DNA of 64,000 nt from Halopiger goleimassiliensis (GCF_000455345.1 NZ_HG315690.1:819742-883741), one strand, 5' to 3'; counted from the first letter of the stretch, positions 52,352 to 61,211 are shown. Notes: generated by a model from the sequence alone, not told the origin. Numbers and translations are program-made.

Positions 52352-53575
52352 TCAGCCCTCGAGCGTCGCCAGGATCCGCCACCAGTCCTCGCTCGCCCGG
52401 TCCATCGAAGCCGTGTCGCGAACTCCCGTCGCCTCCGCTGCGAGCGCCTCCCGGAAGTCGGTATCATCGAGACAGCGGGCCATCGCCGCAGCGTACGTCT
52501 CGGGGTCCCGATCGGGGACGACGATACCGTTCTCGCCGTCGGTGACGACGTCCTCGATCGAGCCGACAGCGGGAACGATCGCCGGCAGGCCAGTGGCCAT
52601 CGCCTCGAGCATCACCAGCGGCATCGCGTCCCGTCTCGAGGTGAGGACGAACAGCCGCGAGCGGCGGTAGTAGGCCGCCGGTTCGTCCACCCAGCCCGGC
52701 AGGTCGACCCGATCCTCGAGGTCGCGGGTGGCGAGTTCGTCCGCGACGTCCTCCCGAAGGGGGCCGTCCCCCACCATGACCGCGCTGAACTCGGTCCGGC
52801 GCTCCGCGAGGGCCTCGAGCGCGTCGACGAACCGCAGCGGGTCCTTCTCGGCGCTGAACCGGCCGACCCAGACGAGGTCGTACTCGGGGGAGACGTCCGC
52901 GGCGGGCCGGTAGGTGTCGACGTCGATGGCGTTGGTGAGCCGTTCGATCCGATCCGGCGGGACGCCGTAGCGGACCAGCTGTTCGGCGTGAGCCGATCCC
53001 GGAACCGACACGGCGTCGAATCGCCTGAACGCCCACCGTGGGATCGGGCCGTACCACTGGTGGACGTGGTGATCGAGATCGATCCCGATGATCCCCAGGT
53101 GAGCCGGGTAGCCGTAGACGGCCTTGCAAACCAGCGCGTAGAGGCCGTACGGGAACAGCGAGATCGACGCGACAGCGTCGTACTCGTTGCGATACCCTTC
53201 GTAGAGGGCGACCACGAGCAGCATCGCGATCCGGAGGATTCGCGGACCGACGTCCGGGACGGGGACGGCTCGCGCCCCCTCGAGGTCGGGATCGGGGTCG
53301 AGACAGACCAGCGTCGTCCGGCCGGCGACGTCGGCCAGCGGGCCGTAGTGGCGCTCGTTCTTGTGAGCCAGCCCCGAGACGACGAGGACGCGTTTCTCGT
53401 CGGCTCGAGCGGCCGGCGACCCCTCGAGCCAGTCGTCGCCTTCGGTTTCCTCGGCGGGGGACTCGTCTCGGGATCGGGTCGTCGAATCGTCCTCCGGCCG
53501 GGTCGTCGATTCGTCCCCTGAACTGGCTCCGGCGGGATCGATCGAGCCCGATCGGTCGGTCCCGGCCTCGCTCAT
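52352..53575 (-). CDS. GT4-family glycosyltransferase
   Basis: This 407-residue retaining glycosyltransferase has a disordered acidic N-terminus (about 70 residues) and a GT-B fold. KRVLVVSGLAHKNERHYGPL starts the first domain, VPGSAHAEQLVRYGVPPDR leads to LTNAIDVDTYRPA, then YDLVWVGRFSAEKDPLRFVD, FSAVMVGDGPLREDVADELA and the donor-binding LVMLEAMATGLPAIVPAVG. The ATG overlaps the stop of the preceding gene by four bases (ATGA), so the pair is co-expressed. Confidence 0.9.
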   Translation of the reverse strand: MSEAGTDRSGSIDPAGASSGDESTTRPEDDSTTRSRDESPAEETEGDDWLEGSPAARADEKRVLVVSGLAHKNERHYGPLADVAGRTTLVCLDPDPDLEGARAVPVPDVGPRILRIAMLLVVALYEGYRNEYDAVASISLFPYGLYALVCKAVYGYPAHLGIIGIDLDHHVHQWYGPIPRWAFRRFDAVSVPGSAHAEQLVRYGVPPDRIERLTNAIDVDTYRPAADVSPEYDLVWVGRFSAEKDPLRFVDALEALAERRTEFSAVMVGDGPLREDVADELATRDLEDRVDLPGWVDEPAAYYRRSRLFVLTSRRDAMPLVMLEAMATGLPAIVPAVGSIEDVVTDGENGIVVPDRDPETYAAAMARCLDDTDFREALAAEATGVRDTASMDRASEDWWRILATLEG

Positions 53576-54909
53576 AGCGAGTGCGGGCTCGAGGGGCCGC
53601 CGGTAGCGGCGTCGGCGTCGGTCGCGGCGAGGAGGTACTCCGACGTCGCGTAGCTCATCCAGGCCTGGCACCACCGCATCAGCGTCACGCGCTTGGTGTG
53701 GAAGCGGTATTTCCGGTAGTAGAACCGGCCGTCTTCGACCTGGAGGTTGGCCAGCACCCAGCGGAGGATGCGTTCGGCCATCTCGAGGTCGCCCTCGCGG
53801 GTGAACACCAGGATGCCCTGCGTGCTGGCGTGGATGTCCCGCGGGTAGGCGCTGGTTTCGTCGAAGTTCGGCGCGCCGTCGAGTTCGAACAGGTCGTTCC
53901 GGTAGAACTCGAGGGCGTCAGAGAGCGTGTCGGCGTAGCGATCCGAGCCGACGAGATCGCGGTAGCGCTGGAAGGACTCGATGACGAAGCCGTTGTGGTG
54001 GCTGTCCATCGAGAGGTGGGAGGCGTCGGCCGGGAGCCGGTAGGGCCAGCCGCCGACGTCGGTCTGGTTGGCCGCGATGTGATCGAGGACCTTCGTCGCG
54101 CGCTCGCGGTACTCCTCGTCGCCGAAGTGGTCGTAGAGGTCGACGAGCATCCCCGCGCCCAGCGCGGCGGCGTTGATCGTATAGGCGTCGTCGGGGTGGT
54201 TGAGGTGGTAGTCGACCTTCGCTCCCTCGTCGACCTCCCGGTAGTTGAGGTCCTCGACGAGGAAGTCGGCGGCCGTCCGCGCGATCTCGGCATAGCGGTC
54301 GTCGAGGTGTGAGGCCTGGAGCAAGGCCCTGACCGCGTAGGTCGTCGAGACGATGTCCGGATCGCTGGGCTCACCCTTCGTGTGGAGGTGCTGGATCTCG
54401 TGGCGATGCCCGCCGCAGAAGCCGCTGTAGCCCTCGATGCGTTCCTCGAGCAGCCAGTCGGCCAGGTAGCGGGCCTCCTCGACCGGATCGAACGCCGGTT
54501 CGTCGATCGCGAGGTCGAGCGACTCGAGATCCACGTCGGCCCGTCCCCTGTCGGTTCCGTCACCCTCGGCCGTCGCCGCCCGCCGGGCCAGTTCGTGGTA
54601 GTTCAGGTTGGCCATCGTGAACAGCGCCGCGCCCTTGTAGTTGCGACGGTGCTCGACGCGGAACAGCGGCCGAACGTCGACGGGCGCACGCTTGACGACC
54701 TCCTGAACGACGAGGTTCACGAACCGGTTCTCGACGGGTAGTGCCTGGAGTAGCTGACTGCTCATCCCGTCGCCGTAGTCGGGGCCGCTGTACTCCCGGG
54801 TCCGGGCGTACTCGAGCGTCGAATCGAGAACGGGGAGATACCGCTCGAGTTCCGGCGACGGTTCCGCCACGGCGGTCTCGTCGGTGTCTGGAACGCCTCG
54901 TGACTGCAT
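53572..54909 (-). CDS. Alpha/alpha-toroid family protein, possible glycan-active enzyme
   Basis: This 445-residue protein is built of helical repeats typical of (alpha/alpha)6 barrels, such as epimerases and lyases. FCGGHRHEIQHLHTKGEPSD, TTYAVRALLQASHLDDRYAE, YTINAAALGAGMLVDLYDHF, GGWPYRLPADASHLSMDSHH and RKYRFHTKRVTLMRWCQAWM look like family-conserved patches lined with His, Tyr and Trp. I recall similar halobacterial proteins mislabelled as antibiotic transporters. No export signal is present. The start is set at the ATG at 54907-54909 (MQSRGVPDTDE). GGATACCAATG about 31 nt upstream is a promoter box. It is probably linked to the overlapping GT4 gene. Confidence 0.72.
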   Translation of the reverse strand: MQSRGVPDTDETAVAEPSPELERYLPVLDSTLEYARTREYSGPDYGDGMSSQLLQALPVENRFVNLVVQEVVKRAPVDVRPLFRVEHRRNYKGAALFTMANLNYHELARRAATAEGDGTDRGRADVDLESLDLAIDEPAFDPVEEARYLADWLLEERIEGYSGFCGGHRHEIQHLHTKGEPSDPDIVSTTYAVRALLQASHLDDRYAEIARTAADFLVEDLNYREVDEGAKVDYHLNHPDDAYTINAAALGAGMLVDLYDHFGDEEYRERATKVLDHIAANQTDVGGWPYRLPADASHLSMDSHHNGFVIESFQRYRDLVGSDRYADTLSDALEFYRNDLFELDGAPNFDETSAYPRDIHASTQGILVFTREGDLEMAERILRWVLANLQVEDGRFYYRKYRFHTKRVTLMRWCQAWMSYATSEYLLAATDADAATGGPSSPHSL

Positions 54910-55043
54910 CGGCGACACGTAACACGTTCCGCGGCATTGGTATCCGGCCGCTACCGTCGCTCGAGCGGCTGCTCGCACTCGTTTCTGAGGGTGGCAGGCA
55001 CGAACTGTGATGGGGTCTGCAGCCCGTTACTGGAGGTACGAGC

Positions 55044-55055
55044 CCGATAACAAAT
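55044..55055 (+). promoter_or_regulatory. Candidate promoter box of the DUF354 gene
   Basis: CCGATAACAAAT is 31 nt before the ATG at 55081 and shares its core with the boxes at 41078 and 52243. Confidence 0.42.
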
Positions 55056-55080
55056 CCAGTCGGGAACGCAGGAGAGAGCG

Positions 55081-56214
55081 ATGACCGACTCGTCCATGAA
55101 CTACCTGTTTTTTACGAACACGCCGGCACACGTCCACCTGTACAAACACGCCGTCAGACGGTTACGCGAGCGGGGCCACGACGTCTGCGTCCTCGCCAGG
55201 GACTACACCTGCACGGTGGAGTTGCTCGAGTGGTACGACCTCCCCTACGAGGTCTACGGGGGGTGTGACACCTCGAAGGGGTCGCTGCTGAGTCGGCTCC
55301 CCGCCCACTACGTGCGGGCGATCCGGTACGCCCGGCGGTTCGATCCGGACCTGATCTTCGGAATGGGGGGTTATGCGGCCCACACCGGCGCGGCGGTCCG
55401 TGCGCCGACGGTCCTGCTGATCGACTCGGAGCCGGCGTCGTTCGATCACACGATCTCGACGCCCTTCGCCCGGACGATCCTCACGCCCAACACGTTCCGC
55501 AAGGACCTCGGTGAGAACCACTACGTCTTCCCCGGACTCAAGGAGTGTGCGTACCTCCATCCCGACGTCTACGAGCCGGATCCCTCGGTGCGGGACCGAC
55601 TCGGTCTCGAGCGCGACGAGCCGTTCGTCGTCCTCCGGCTGAACGCCTTCGGTTCGCAACACGACGTCGGCGAGCGGGGGATCTCCGGCGAGTGGCGACG
55701 ACGCATCGTCGAACGCCTCGCCGAGGACGCGACGGTACTGGTCTCCGACGAGGGCGGCGATACCGATCTCTCCGCGTTGCCCGCCGAACCGTTCGACCTC
55801 CACCCGGCGCTGATGCACGACGTCCTCTCCGAGGCGAGCCTGCTGGTCGCCGACACCCAGACGATGGTCACCGAGGCCGCCCTGCTCGGAACGCCCGCGA
55901 TCCGATCGAACTCCTTCGTCGGCGACGACGACATGGGCAACTTCGTCGCCCTCGAGAACCAGGGCCTGATCCGCAACGTCGAGTCCCCCGCAGCCATCCT
56001 CGAGACGGCGACGGACCTGCTCGCTCGCGACGACCTCGAGGAGGAGTGGCAGCGCCGCCGCGAGCAGTTCCTCGCGGACAAGGCGAACCTCACCGAACTC
56101 GTCCTCGACGTCGCCGAGTCTCGCGGCCGAGTCGACGACCTCGACGTACTCGAGGGGTACGGGCGCACGACGGAGCCGCAACCGGCGAGTGCGGTCGGCG
56201 TGGGAAGCGATTGA
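55081..56214 (+). CDS. DUF354 family protein (GT-B/epimerase-like)
   Basis: This 377-residue DUF354 protein has a fold related to UDP-N-acetylglucosamine 2-epimerase. YLFFTNTPAHVHLYKHAVRR opens the N-terminal domain. DLIFGMGGYAAHTGAAVRAP, TVLLIDSEPASFDHTISTPF, VFPGLKECAYLHPDVYEPDP and the C-terminal VADTQTMVTEAALLGTPAIR (acceptor of the diphosphate) are family landmarks. DUF354 genes occur in archaeal glycan loci, and nucleotide-sugar processing is the expected role. It is followed by a region with a probable decayed gene. Confidence 0.87.
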   Translation: MTDSSMNYLFFTNTPAHVHLYKHAVRRLRERGHDVCVLARDYTCTVELLEWYDLPYEVYGGCDTSKGSLLSRLPAHYVRAIRYARRFDPDLIFGMGGYAAHTGAAVRAPTVLLIDSEPASFDHTISTPFARTILTPNTFRKDLGENHYVFPGLKECAYLHPDVYEPDPSVRDRLGLERDEPFVVLRLNAFGSQHDVGERGISGEWRRRIVERLAEDATVLVSDEGGDTDLSALPAEPFDLHPALMHDVLSEASLLVADTQTMVTEAALLGTPAIRSNSFVGDDDMGNFVALENQGLIRNVESPAAILETATDLLARDDLEEEWQRRREQFLADKANLTELVLDVAESRGRVDDLDVLEGYGRTTEPQPASAVGVGSD

Positions 56215-56654
56215 AGAACTCCCCCTCTCAGTCGTCGCCTTCCTCGAGAAGGTGGTCGCAGCCGGCGAACTGATCGCCGTCCGTCGTGCTCGGAACGAGC
56301 GCGGCGAATCTCACCCGATCGATCGCGGCCTCAGCGAAATCGGATCCGATCCCTGTGGAACGAGGTCGTACTCCGTCCACTTTCCACCGTCGATACGGTC
56401 CTCCGTGACGAACGCTCCCTTCACTCGTCGACCAACACGTCTTCGTTGACGACAGCCATCCGGCAGGCACGCGCGGTCTCGTTCCTGCCGGTGATCGGAC
56501 GCAGGCAGCCACCATTCCGACGACGGACGTACGGATGCTGGATCGGAGAATCGCCCGCCTGTCCATCACCGCGCGGACCGATCGGAAGAGCATAATTCGT
56601 GGTCGTAGCCGCGAATCGATCCGATACGCCCGCCGAAAACAGGGTTCGACCGAC
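56215..56654. other. Gap between DUF354 and the anchored protein gene
   Basis: No intact gene is seen in these 440 bases. The only coding-like signal is the frameshifted minus-strand remnant at 56228-56459. The part from 56460 to 56654 appears empty. Confidence 0.4.
56228..56459 (-). pseudogene. Possible decayed small gene
   Basis: Three minus-strand stretches in successive frames read like pieces of one small protein: MAVVNEDVLVDE (56459 down to 56424, then a stop), KGAFVTEDRIDGGKWTEYDL then VPQGSDPISLRP (from 56421), and EAAIDRVRFAALVPSTTDGD then QFAGCDHLLEEGDD (ending 56228). Codon use in each piece resembles real genes. Two small indels would be required. No family recognised. Confidence 0.35.
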
Positions 56655-57986
56655 CTATCGACTACGTCTCGCCAGCGCCAGGGCGGTCAGTAAGAGCGCG
56701 CCGATCGAGACGATCGCCGCGAAGCCGGACATCGGTAACGCGGCGCTGTCCTCGTCGGTTCCTCCGGCGTCGGGCGCTGGCGCGACGGTCAGCGCCTCGA
56801 GCGAGTCTACCTCGGCCTCGTACCGATAGCTGGTGCCGGGCTCCTCGACGAGCGTCGTGTCGGCGGGGGTCCATTCGCCGTCTTCGGCCGCGTAGAGTGC
56901 GACTTCGTCTGCCTCGTAGCCGACGTCGTCGACCCAGTCGCTCTCGACGGTGAACGTGACCGTCGCCGACGCCGACGTCGCGTCGGTGTCGATCGTGAGA
57001 GACGCCGGCGGATCGACGTCCTCGTACGGCGACGCGGGGAGGTCGGCCGGTCGGTCGTGGGACACCGTCAGCGTCGCCGTCCCGTCGATGCCGGTCAGCT
57101 CGAGGGCGTCGATGCTCGCGTTGTCGCTCGAGCCGACCCCTGGCTGGACGGAGACGACGTCGTCGGGTGAGGCACCGGCGATTCCGATCGCCGTCCCGCC
57201 CTCGTACCGATCGTAGGTGATCGAGGGGTCGTCACAGGTGCCGGTCCGGATCGTCACGGGTTCCGCGAGGTCGAGCGACTGGCGGTTCGGCGCGTCTTCG
57301 TCGCCCGAGAGGAACTCCCAGTCCTCGATTTCGCCGTCCTCGTACCACTCGAGGTCGTCCAGCATCTCGTCCCCGTGGAAGTCCGACGCCTCGTTGAATC
57401 CCGGCTGGATCGTCACGGCGAACTCGCCGTCGAGCCCGCCGTTGATCGCGCCGCCGTCGGTGCGACCCTCGCGCCAGAGCCAGGAGGCGTAGGCCCAGTC
57501 GCCCTCGCGGTCCCACTCGACCACGTTGCTCGGGGCGTCGTAGCGGTCGTCCTGGACGGTCCACTCGGCTTCCGCCGGCAAGCCGACGATATCGAACGTG
57601 ACCATCCCGCCGGTTGATCCCTCCTCGAACCGGTCGTGGACCATCACGAGACTCGTGCCGTCGGTTCCCTCGTGGAGCATGAGGGCGCTCGTGTTCTCCT
57701 CCTGGAGGTGGGTCGTCCCGTAAGAACTGTAGAGTCGTTCCTCGTCGGGCAGGTCCGGATGGGTCTCGTGATTGCGGTAGTCGTAGAACGACTCGACGGT
57801 CCCGTCGGTCTCGAGTGGTTCGACGGCGCGACACATCTCGCCCTGTTCGACCACGTAGGAGTCGGGCGTCGACTGGGCCGGGTTCGCACTCACGGCGTCG
57901 GCCACCCCGAGCGGAGCCACGCCGACCAGCGCACCGGTCACGAACAGCGCGACGATCGCACAGGCTCGTAGCGTGCCGCGGCTCAT
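56655..57986 (-). CDS. Secreted protein with a C-terminal membrane anchor
   Basis: This 443-residue protein has a Sec-like signal (CAIVALFVTGALVGVAPLG) and a large beta-rich exterior. It contains VEQGEMCRAVEPLETDGTVE, WAYASWLWREGRTDGGAINGG, AVTIQPGFNEASDFHGDEM and later TIRTGTCDDPSITYDRYEGG, with possible disulfide cysteines. The C-terminus MSGFAAIVSIGALLLTALAL followed by ARRSR resembles an archaeosortase (PGF-CTERM) signal in length and charge, but the tripeptide is SGF. It overlaps the deacetylase gene by four bases, so they act together on the surface. The function is unknown. Confidence 0.75.
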   Translation of the reverse strand: MSRGTLRACAIVALFVTGALVGVAPLGVADAVSANPAQSTPDSYVVEQGEMCRAVEPLETDGTVESFYDYRNHETHPDLPDEERLYSSYGTTHLQEENTSALMLHEGTDGTSLVMVHDRFEEGSTGGMVTFDIVGLPAEAEWTVQDDRYDAPSNVVEWDREGDWAYASWLWREGRTDGGAINGGLDGEFAVTIQPGFNEASDFHGDEMLDDLEWYEDGEIEDWEFLSGDEDAPNRQSLDLAEPVTIRTGTCDDPSITYDRYEGGTAIGIAGASPDDVVSVQPGVGSSDNASIDALELTGIDGTATLTVSHDRPADLPASPYEDVDPPASLTIDTDATSASATVTFTVESDWVDDVGYEADEVALYAAEDGEWTPADTTLVEEPGTSYRYEAEVDSLEALTVAPAPDAGGTDEDSAALPMSGFAAIVSIGALLLTALALARRSR

Positions 57987-59044
57987 CCGTCGTTCACCAC
58001 CGCCGGGGGTCGCGGGTTACGGGTCGCCCCCTCCCCGGCCGTCGGTTCGGGGTCCGTTCGCGCCGGCTCGAGGCCGGTCGCCGTCGATTCGACGTCCGCC
58101 CCGGACGCTTCGTCGGCTGGGTTCCCTTCCTCGCCCGTGCTCTTCTCGAGAGCCAGTTCGTCGTACAGGTCGCCCGGCGTGCCGATCCACGCCCCGAGGT
58201 CGCGGGCGCGCTGGACGAACCAGCGGTACAGCTCGCGATGGCCCGGGAACTCCCGCTCGTTGAACAGCCGCGGGTGCCACAGCACCGTCATCACCGCGTC
58301 GTTGGCCGCGGCCTCCTCGAGCACCGACTCGCAGGTGCGACGCGCGGCGACCGGGTTCGCGCCGGGATCGGGCAGCGCCTGATCCATGATCGTCAGCGGG
58401 AAGACGACGAACTCGTCGTCGAACGGCCGCAGCGGCCGATAGCCGTGCTGGAAGCCACACTCGGTCGCCGACCCCAGGCTCGTATCGTACGAGAGGCCGA
58501 TCCGCCGGTAGTGACGCCACGTTTCGGGCCGCTCGAGTCGGAGGTGGTGCTGTCGCCCGCCCCGGATCGGGCCGTCGAGGATCTCCTCGAGGACGGCCCG
58601 CTCCTCGCGCAGTCGTTCGGGGTCGTCCGCCGTGTGGTACGAGCCGTGGAGGCCGACCTCCCAGCCGCCGGCCTCGAGATCGCGAAGTACCGACGCGACG
58701 TCCTCGGCCGTCGGATCGTACCGACCCAGATGCTGGATCCAGTTCTCGGACGAGAGCCACTCCCGGACCGGCCGATCGGCCAGCAGGTGCTGTTCGTTGA
58801 GGACGTAAAAGGCCGATCGAACGCCGAGGTCCGACTCGAGGGCCATCAGTTCCTCGAACTGCCAGTAGGGGTTCGCGGACGACAGGGCCGTCGAGAGGTG
58901 ATAGGCCGGTCGTTCCTGCGTGGCGTAAAACAGCGAACGGAGCCCCTTGTACGGCCGGTCGACGTCGTGGGTGAGACAGAGCGCGAACGTGGCGTCGTCG
59001 GGGAGGCCGTCGACGCGGGTTGGAGGGCGGTTCGTATCACTCAT
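57983..59044 (-). CDS. NodB-like polysaccharide deacetylase family protein
   Basis: This 353-residue protein of the carbohydrate esterase 4/NodB type has FALCLTHDVDRPYKGLRSLF (metal-binding Asp-Val-Asp), GWEVGLHGSYHTADDPERLR (His-x3-His ligands), RRIGLSYDTSLGSATECGF and VMTVLWHPRLFNEREFPGH. The C-terminal 60 residues are low-complexity acidic. It has no signal peptide. Members deacetylate N-acetyl sugars. The ATG start (MSDTNRPP) was chosen; the codon immediately before it is a GTG in frame. The stop overlaps the next gene (ATGA). Confidence 0.83.
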   Translation of the reverse strand: MSDTNRPPTRVDGLPDDATFALCLTHDVDRPYKGLRSLFYATQERPAYHLSTALSSANPYWQFEELMALESDLGVRSAFYVLNEQHLLADRPVREWLSSENWIQHLGRYDPTAEDVASVLRDLEAGGWEVGLHGSYHTADDPERLREERAVLEEILDGPIRGGRQHHLRLERPETWRHYRRIGLSYDTSLGSATECGFQHGYRPLRPFDDEFVVFPLTIMDQALPDPGANPVAARRTCESVLEEAAANDAVMTVLWHPRLFNEREFPGHRELYRWFVQRARDLGAWIGTPGDLYDELALEKSTGEEGNPADEASGADVESTATGLEPARTDPEPTAGEGATRNPRPPAVVNDG

Positions 59045-59195
59045 CACAGGATCACGCTCACGCGAACCGATACGATAGTAAATGACGACATTATCAACTG
59101 CCGACGTGCTGGGCCGCGCGTCGTCCGGGCTAGGTATCGGTTACCCGTCGCTGATCGTCTGGAAGCGGGTCGTTACCACGCGGAGTCTCCGTACC

Positions 59196-59828
59196 CTATC
59201 GTCGCTTTCCCACGTCGTTCCACGACCGCCGTCCCGCGTCTACCAGCGCGAACAGGAGGCGTTTCACGCCTACGAGACACTCCCGGAGCACGGGTGCACC
59301 GTCGGCGAGCCAGACCAGCGCCGCCGCTCCGGCGAGTCCGACCTGAATCCACAGGTAGGTCGAGGGCTCCCCGGTGAGAAACTCCTGGTGGTAGTTCTCG
59401 AACAGCCGCCAGAATTCGTCGGCGAAGGCGGTGTGGTCCGCGGGCGACTCGATCCGCCGCACTGGCCACAGCACCAGCGAGACGTAAATGGTTCCGTCGC
59501 CGCGGACGGCAGCGTCGAGGACGTCACCCGGCAGATGTAACAGGTAGCCGACTCCGAAGGCCAATCCCGCTCGAGTCCGTCCGACGCGTCTCGCTACGAG
59601 GCCGACGACGATCGACAGCGGCACGGCGACGAAGATCGAGTGGCCGAGCGCGTAGCCGGACTCGAAGACGCCGAACTCCCAGGCCAGGGGTTTGTCGATG
59701 ACGTCGGGCAACACCGACGCGACGACGACCGTCAGCGCCTCGAGGCCGCCCGGCGGCTCCCGGTAGACGAGCCGCACGAACAGCGAGTACGCGAGGTAGC
59801 CGACGATGGCGTGTTCCCACGGCCACAT
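59196..59828 (-). CDS. YdjM-like membrane-bound metal-dependent hydrolase
   Basis: This 210-residue protein of the YdjM/YbcI family has metal-type residues spread across its helices: WPWEHAIVGYLAYSLFVRLV, VVASVLPDVIDKPLAWEFGV, SGYALGHSIFVAVPLSIVVG and GVGYLLHLPGDVLDA (His and Asp). Four to five membrane segments are visible. Such proteins may act as phospholipid or undecaprenyl-phosphate-type hydrolases, but this is not established. The CATAACTATCC box (59853-59865, minus strand) lies about 30 nt upstream. Confidence 0.82.
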   Translation of the reverse strand: MWPWEHAIVGYLAYSLFVRLVYREPPGGLEALTVVVASVLPDVIDKPLAWEFGVFESGYALGHSIFVAVPLSIVVGLVARRVGRTRAGLAFGVGYLLHLPGDVLDAAVRGDGTIYVSLVLWPVRRIESPADHTAFADEFWRLFENYHQEFLTGEPSTYLWIQVGLAGAAALVWLADGAPVLRECLVGVKRLLFALVDAGRRSWNDVGKRR

Positions 59829-59943
59829 CGGTACCTGCTGGCCGTCGTGCGTGGATAGTTATGGGATCGCTACTGGCGAGCGACCGGACGATGCCCCGGT
59901 CAGGTGCGAAGACCGATACGACTCGAGCGACGACTGGGTACCG

Positions 59944-60663
59944 ATGACGGAGGTTCACCGGATTCCGGTCACGGACGACGAGGCGGTCGCCGCCGTCCAC
60001 CATCCCGCCGACGGCGACGGCTGGTTCGTCCCCTGTCACGGCTTTCGAAGCGACAAATCCGGCAGCTACGAGCGTCGGTGCCGCCGCGCCGTCGAGGCGG
60101 GCTACGACGCGATCCGGTTCGACTTCCGGGGCTGTGGCGAGTCCGACGGCGCGTTCGCCGACTCGACGCTCGGCGCACGGCTGGCCGACCTCGAGGCCGT
60201 TCTCGAGTACGTCGATCCCTCGCGCTGCGTGTTGTTCGGCTCGAGTTTCGGCGCGAAGGTCGCCATGCACGCCGCAGCGACCGTCGCGGCCGATCGCGTC
60301 GAGGCGGTGATCGCCCGCGCGCCGGTCACGTACAACCGGGCGTTCGACGACTACCGCGACACCGTCGCCAGCGACGGCGAACTCACGTTCGAGGACGGCG
60401 AGCGGATCGACGAGCGGTTCTTCACGGACCTCGATCGACACCCGTTCACGGCGGTCGAGCGCGACCTCGACGTCCCCGTCGCGATCTTTCACGGCGACGC
60501 CGACGCCTCGGTGCCCGTCGCCGACAGCCGACGGGCCGCCGCTGCCCTCGAGACCGACGTGCTCCTGCAGACGTACGCCGGGGAAGGACACCTGTTCTCG
60601 AACGCCGCCGAACGTCATCTCCTCGCGGTCGCGTTCGCCTGGCTCGAGGGGATGGCAGTTTGA
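59944..60663 (+). CDS. Alpha/beta hydrolase
   Basis: This 239-residue serine hydrolase has the nucleophile elbow LFGSSFGAKVAMHAAATVA (GxSxG), the oxyanion region WFVPCHGFRSDKSGSYERRC, AIFHGDADASVPVADSRRAA (catalytic Asp) and AGEGHLFSNAAERHLLAVAF (catalytic His). The length is that of small esterases of this type. Substrate unknown. It is monocistronic, convergent to DUF7511 downstream. Confidence 0.9.
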   Translation: MTEVHRIPVTDDEAVAAVHHPADGDGWFVPCHGFRSDKSGSYERRCRRAVEAGYDAIRFDFRGCGESDGAFADSTLGARLADLEAVLEYVDPSRCVLFGSSFGAKVAMHAAATVAADRVEAVIARAPVTYNRAFDDYRDTVASDGELTFEDGERIDERFFTDLDRHPFTAVERDLDVPVAIFHGDADASVPVADSRRAAAALETDVLLQTYAGEGHLFSNAAERHLLAVAFAWLEGMAV

Positions 60664-60729
60664 ACCGTAGCTACTACTCGCAACAGTGGGTACGGATCGA
60701 TCCCTCCCGAGACAGTCGCCCGAGAGCAG

Positions 60730-60957
60730 TCACCGAACCGCTGCCAGGTCGACGAACGCCGTCCGGTCGGCCGACAGCCAGGTAGTGATTCGCTCGGCGT
60801 CGGAGCACTCTCGGGGGGTGATCGTACACCGGTCCGGCTTGTTCTCGTATCGCACGACGATCAGCTCCAAGTCGACGTCGTCGTCCACCCGTTCGGTGGC
60901 CGCAGCCAGTCGTTGTCGAACGCCGTCGGAGTCGTACTCGCTCCCGGATCCTGTCAT
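60730..60957 (-). CDS. DUF7511-like small protein
   Basis: This 75-residue protein reads LELIVVRYENKPDRCTITPR and ends [20 protein letters not shown]. That pattern (V-x-Y-E-x-x-P-D-R-C-T-I and T-W-L-S-A-D) I recognise as the halobacterial DUF7511 family. No catalytic motif is visible. The conserved Cys and Trp may serve structural or metal roles. The start is the ATG at 60955-60957. Confidence 0.75.
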   Translation of the reverse strand: MTGSGSEYDSDGVRQRLAAATERVDDDVDLELIVVRYENKPDRCTITPRECSDAERITTWLSADRTAFVDLAAVR

Positions 60958-61203
60958 TGGGTGTCAAACGTCAGCGACGTTGTACTCGAGTCCAGACCCG
61001 AAATCAACAAAGCTGCTTCTAGTTGGTATCGTGATCGGTATTGATCGCTCCGGATCGATCCATACGTCCCGATACCGTCGCGTCGCCGTGAGCCGCCCTT
61101 CGAACGTCGGTGGACGCGCTACCTCCACGAGCCACGTCGGGGCATAGAGCACTATGGACCGCTCCCGTCGGCTACGTAGCCGGTGGCAGCGCTACTAGTT
61201 AGC

Positions 61204-61211
61204 GTTATATG
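61204..61211 (+). promoter_or_regulatory. TATA box of the DUF7260 gene
   Basis: GTTATATG lies about 28 nt before a GTG at 61237, which supports that codon as the start of a leaderless transcript rather than the GTG at 61225. Confidence 0.45.

Noticed and set aside
60964-61152. 62-residue minus-strand ORF upstream of DUF7511
   Set aside because: It starts with GTG, uses rare codons such as ATA and AGA, and has no recognisable motif; too weak to call.
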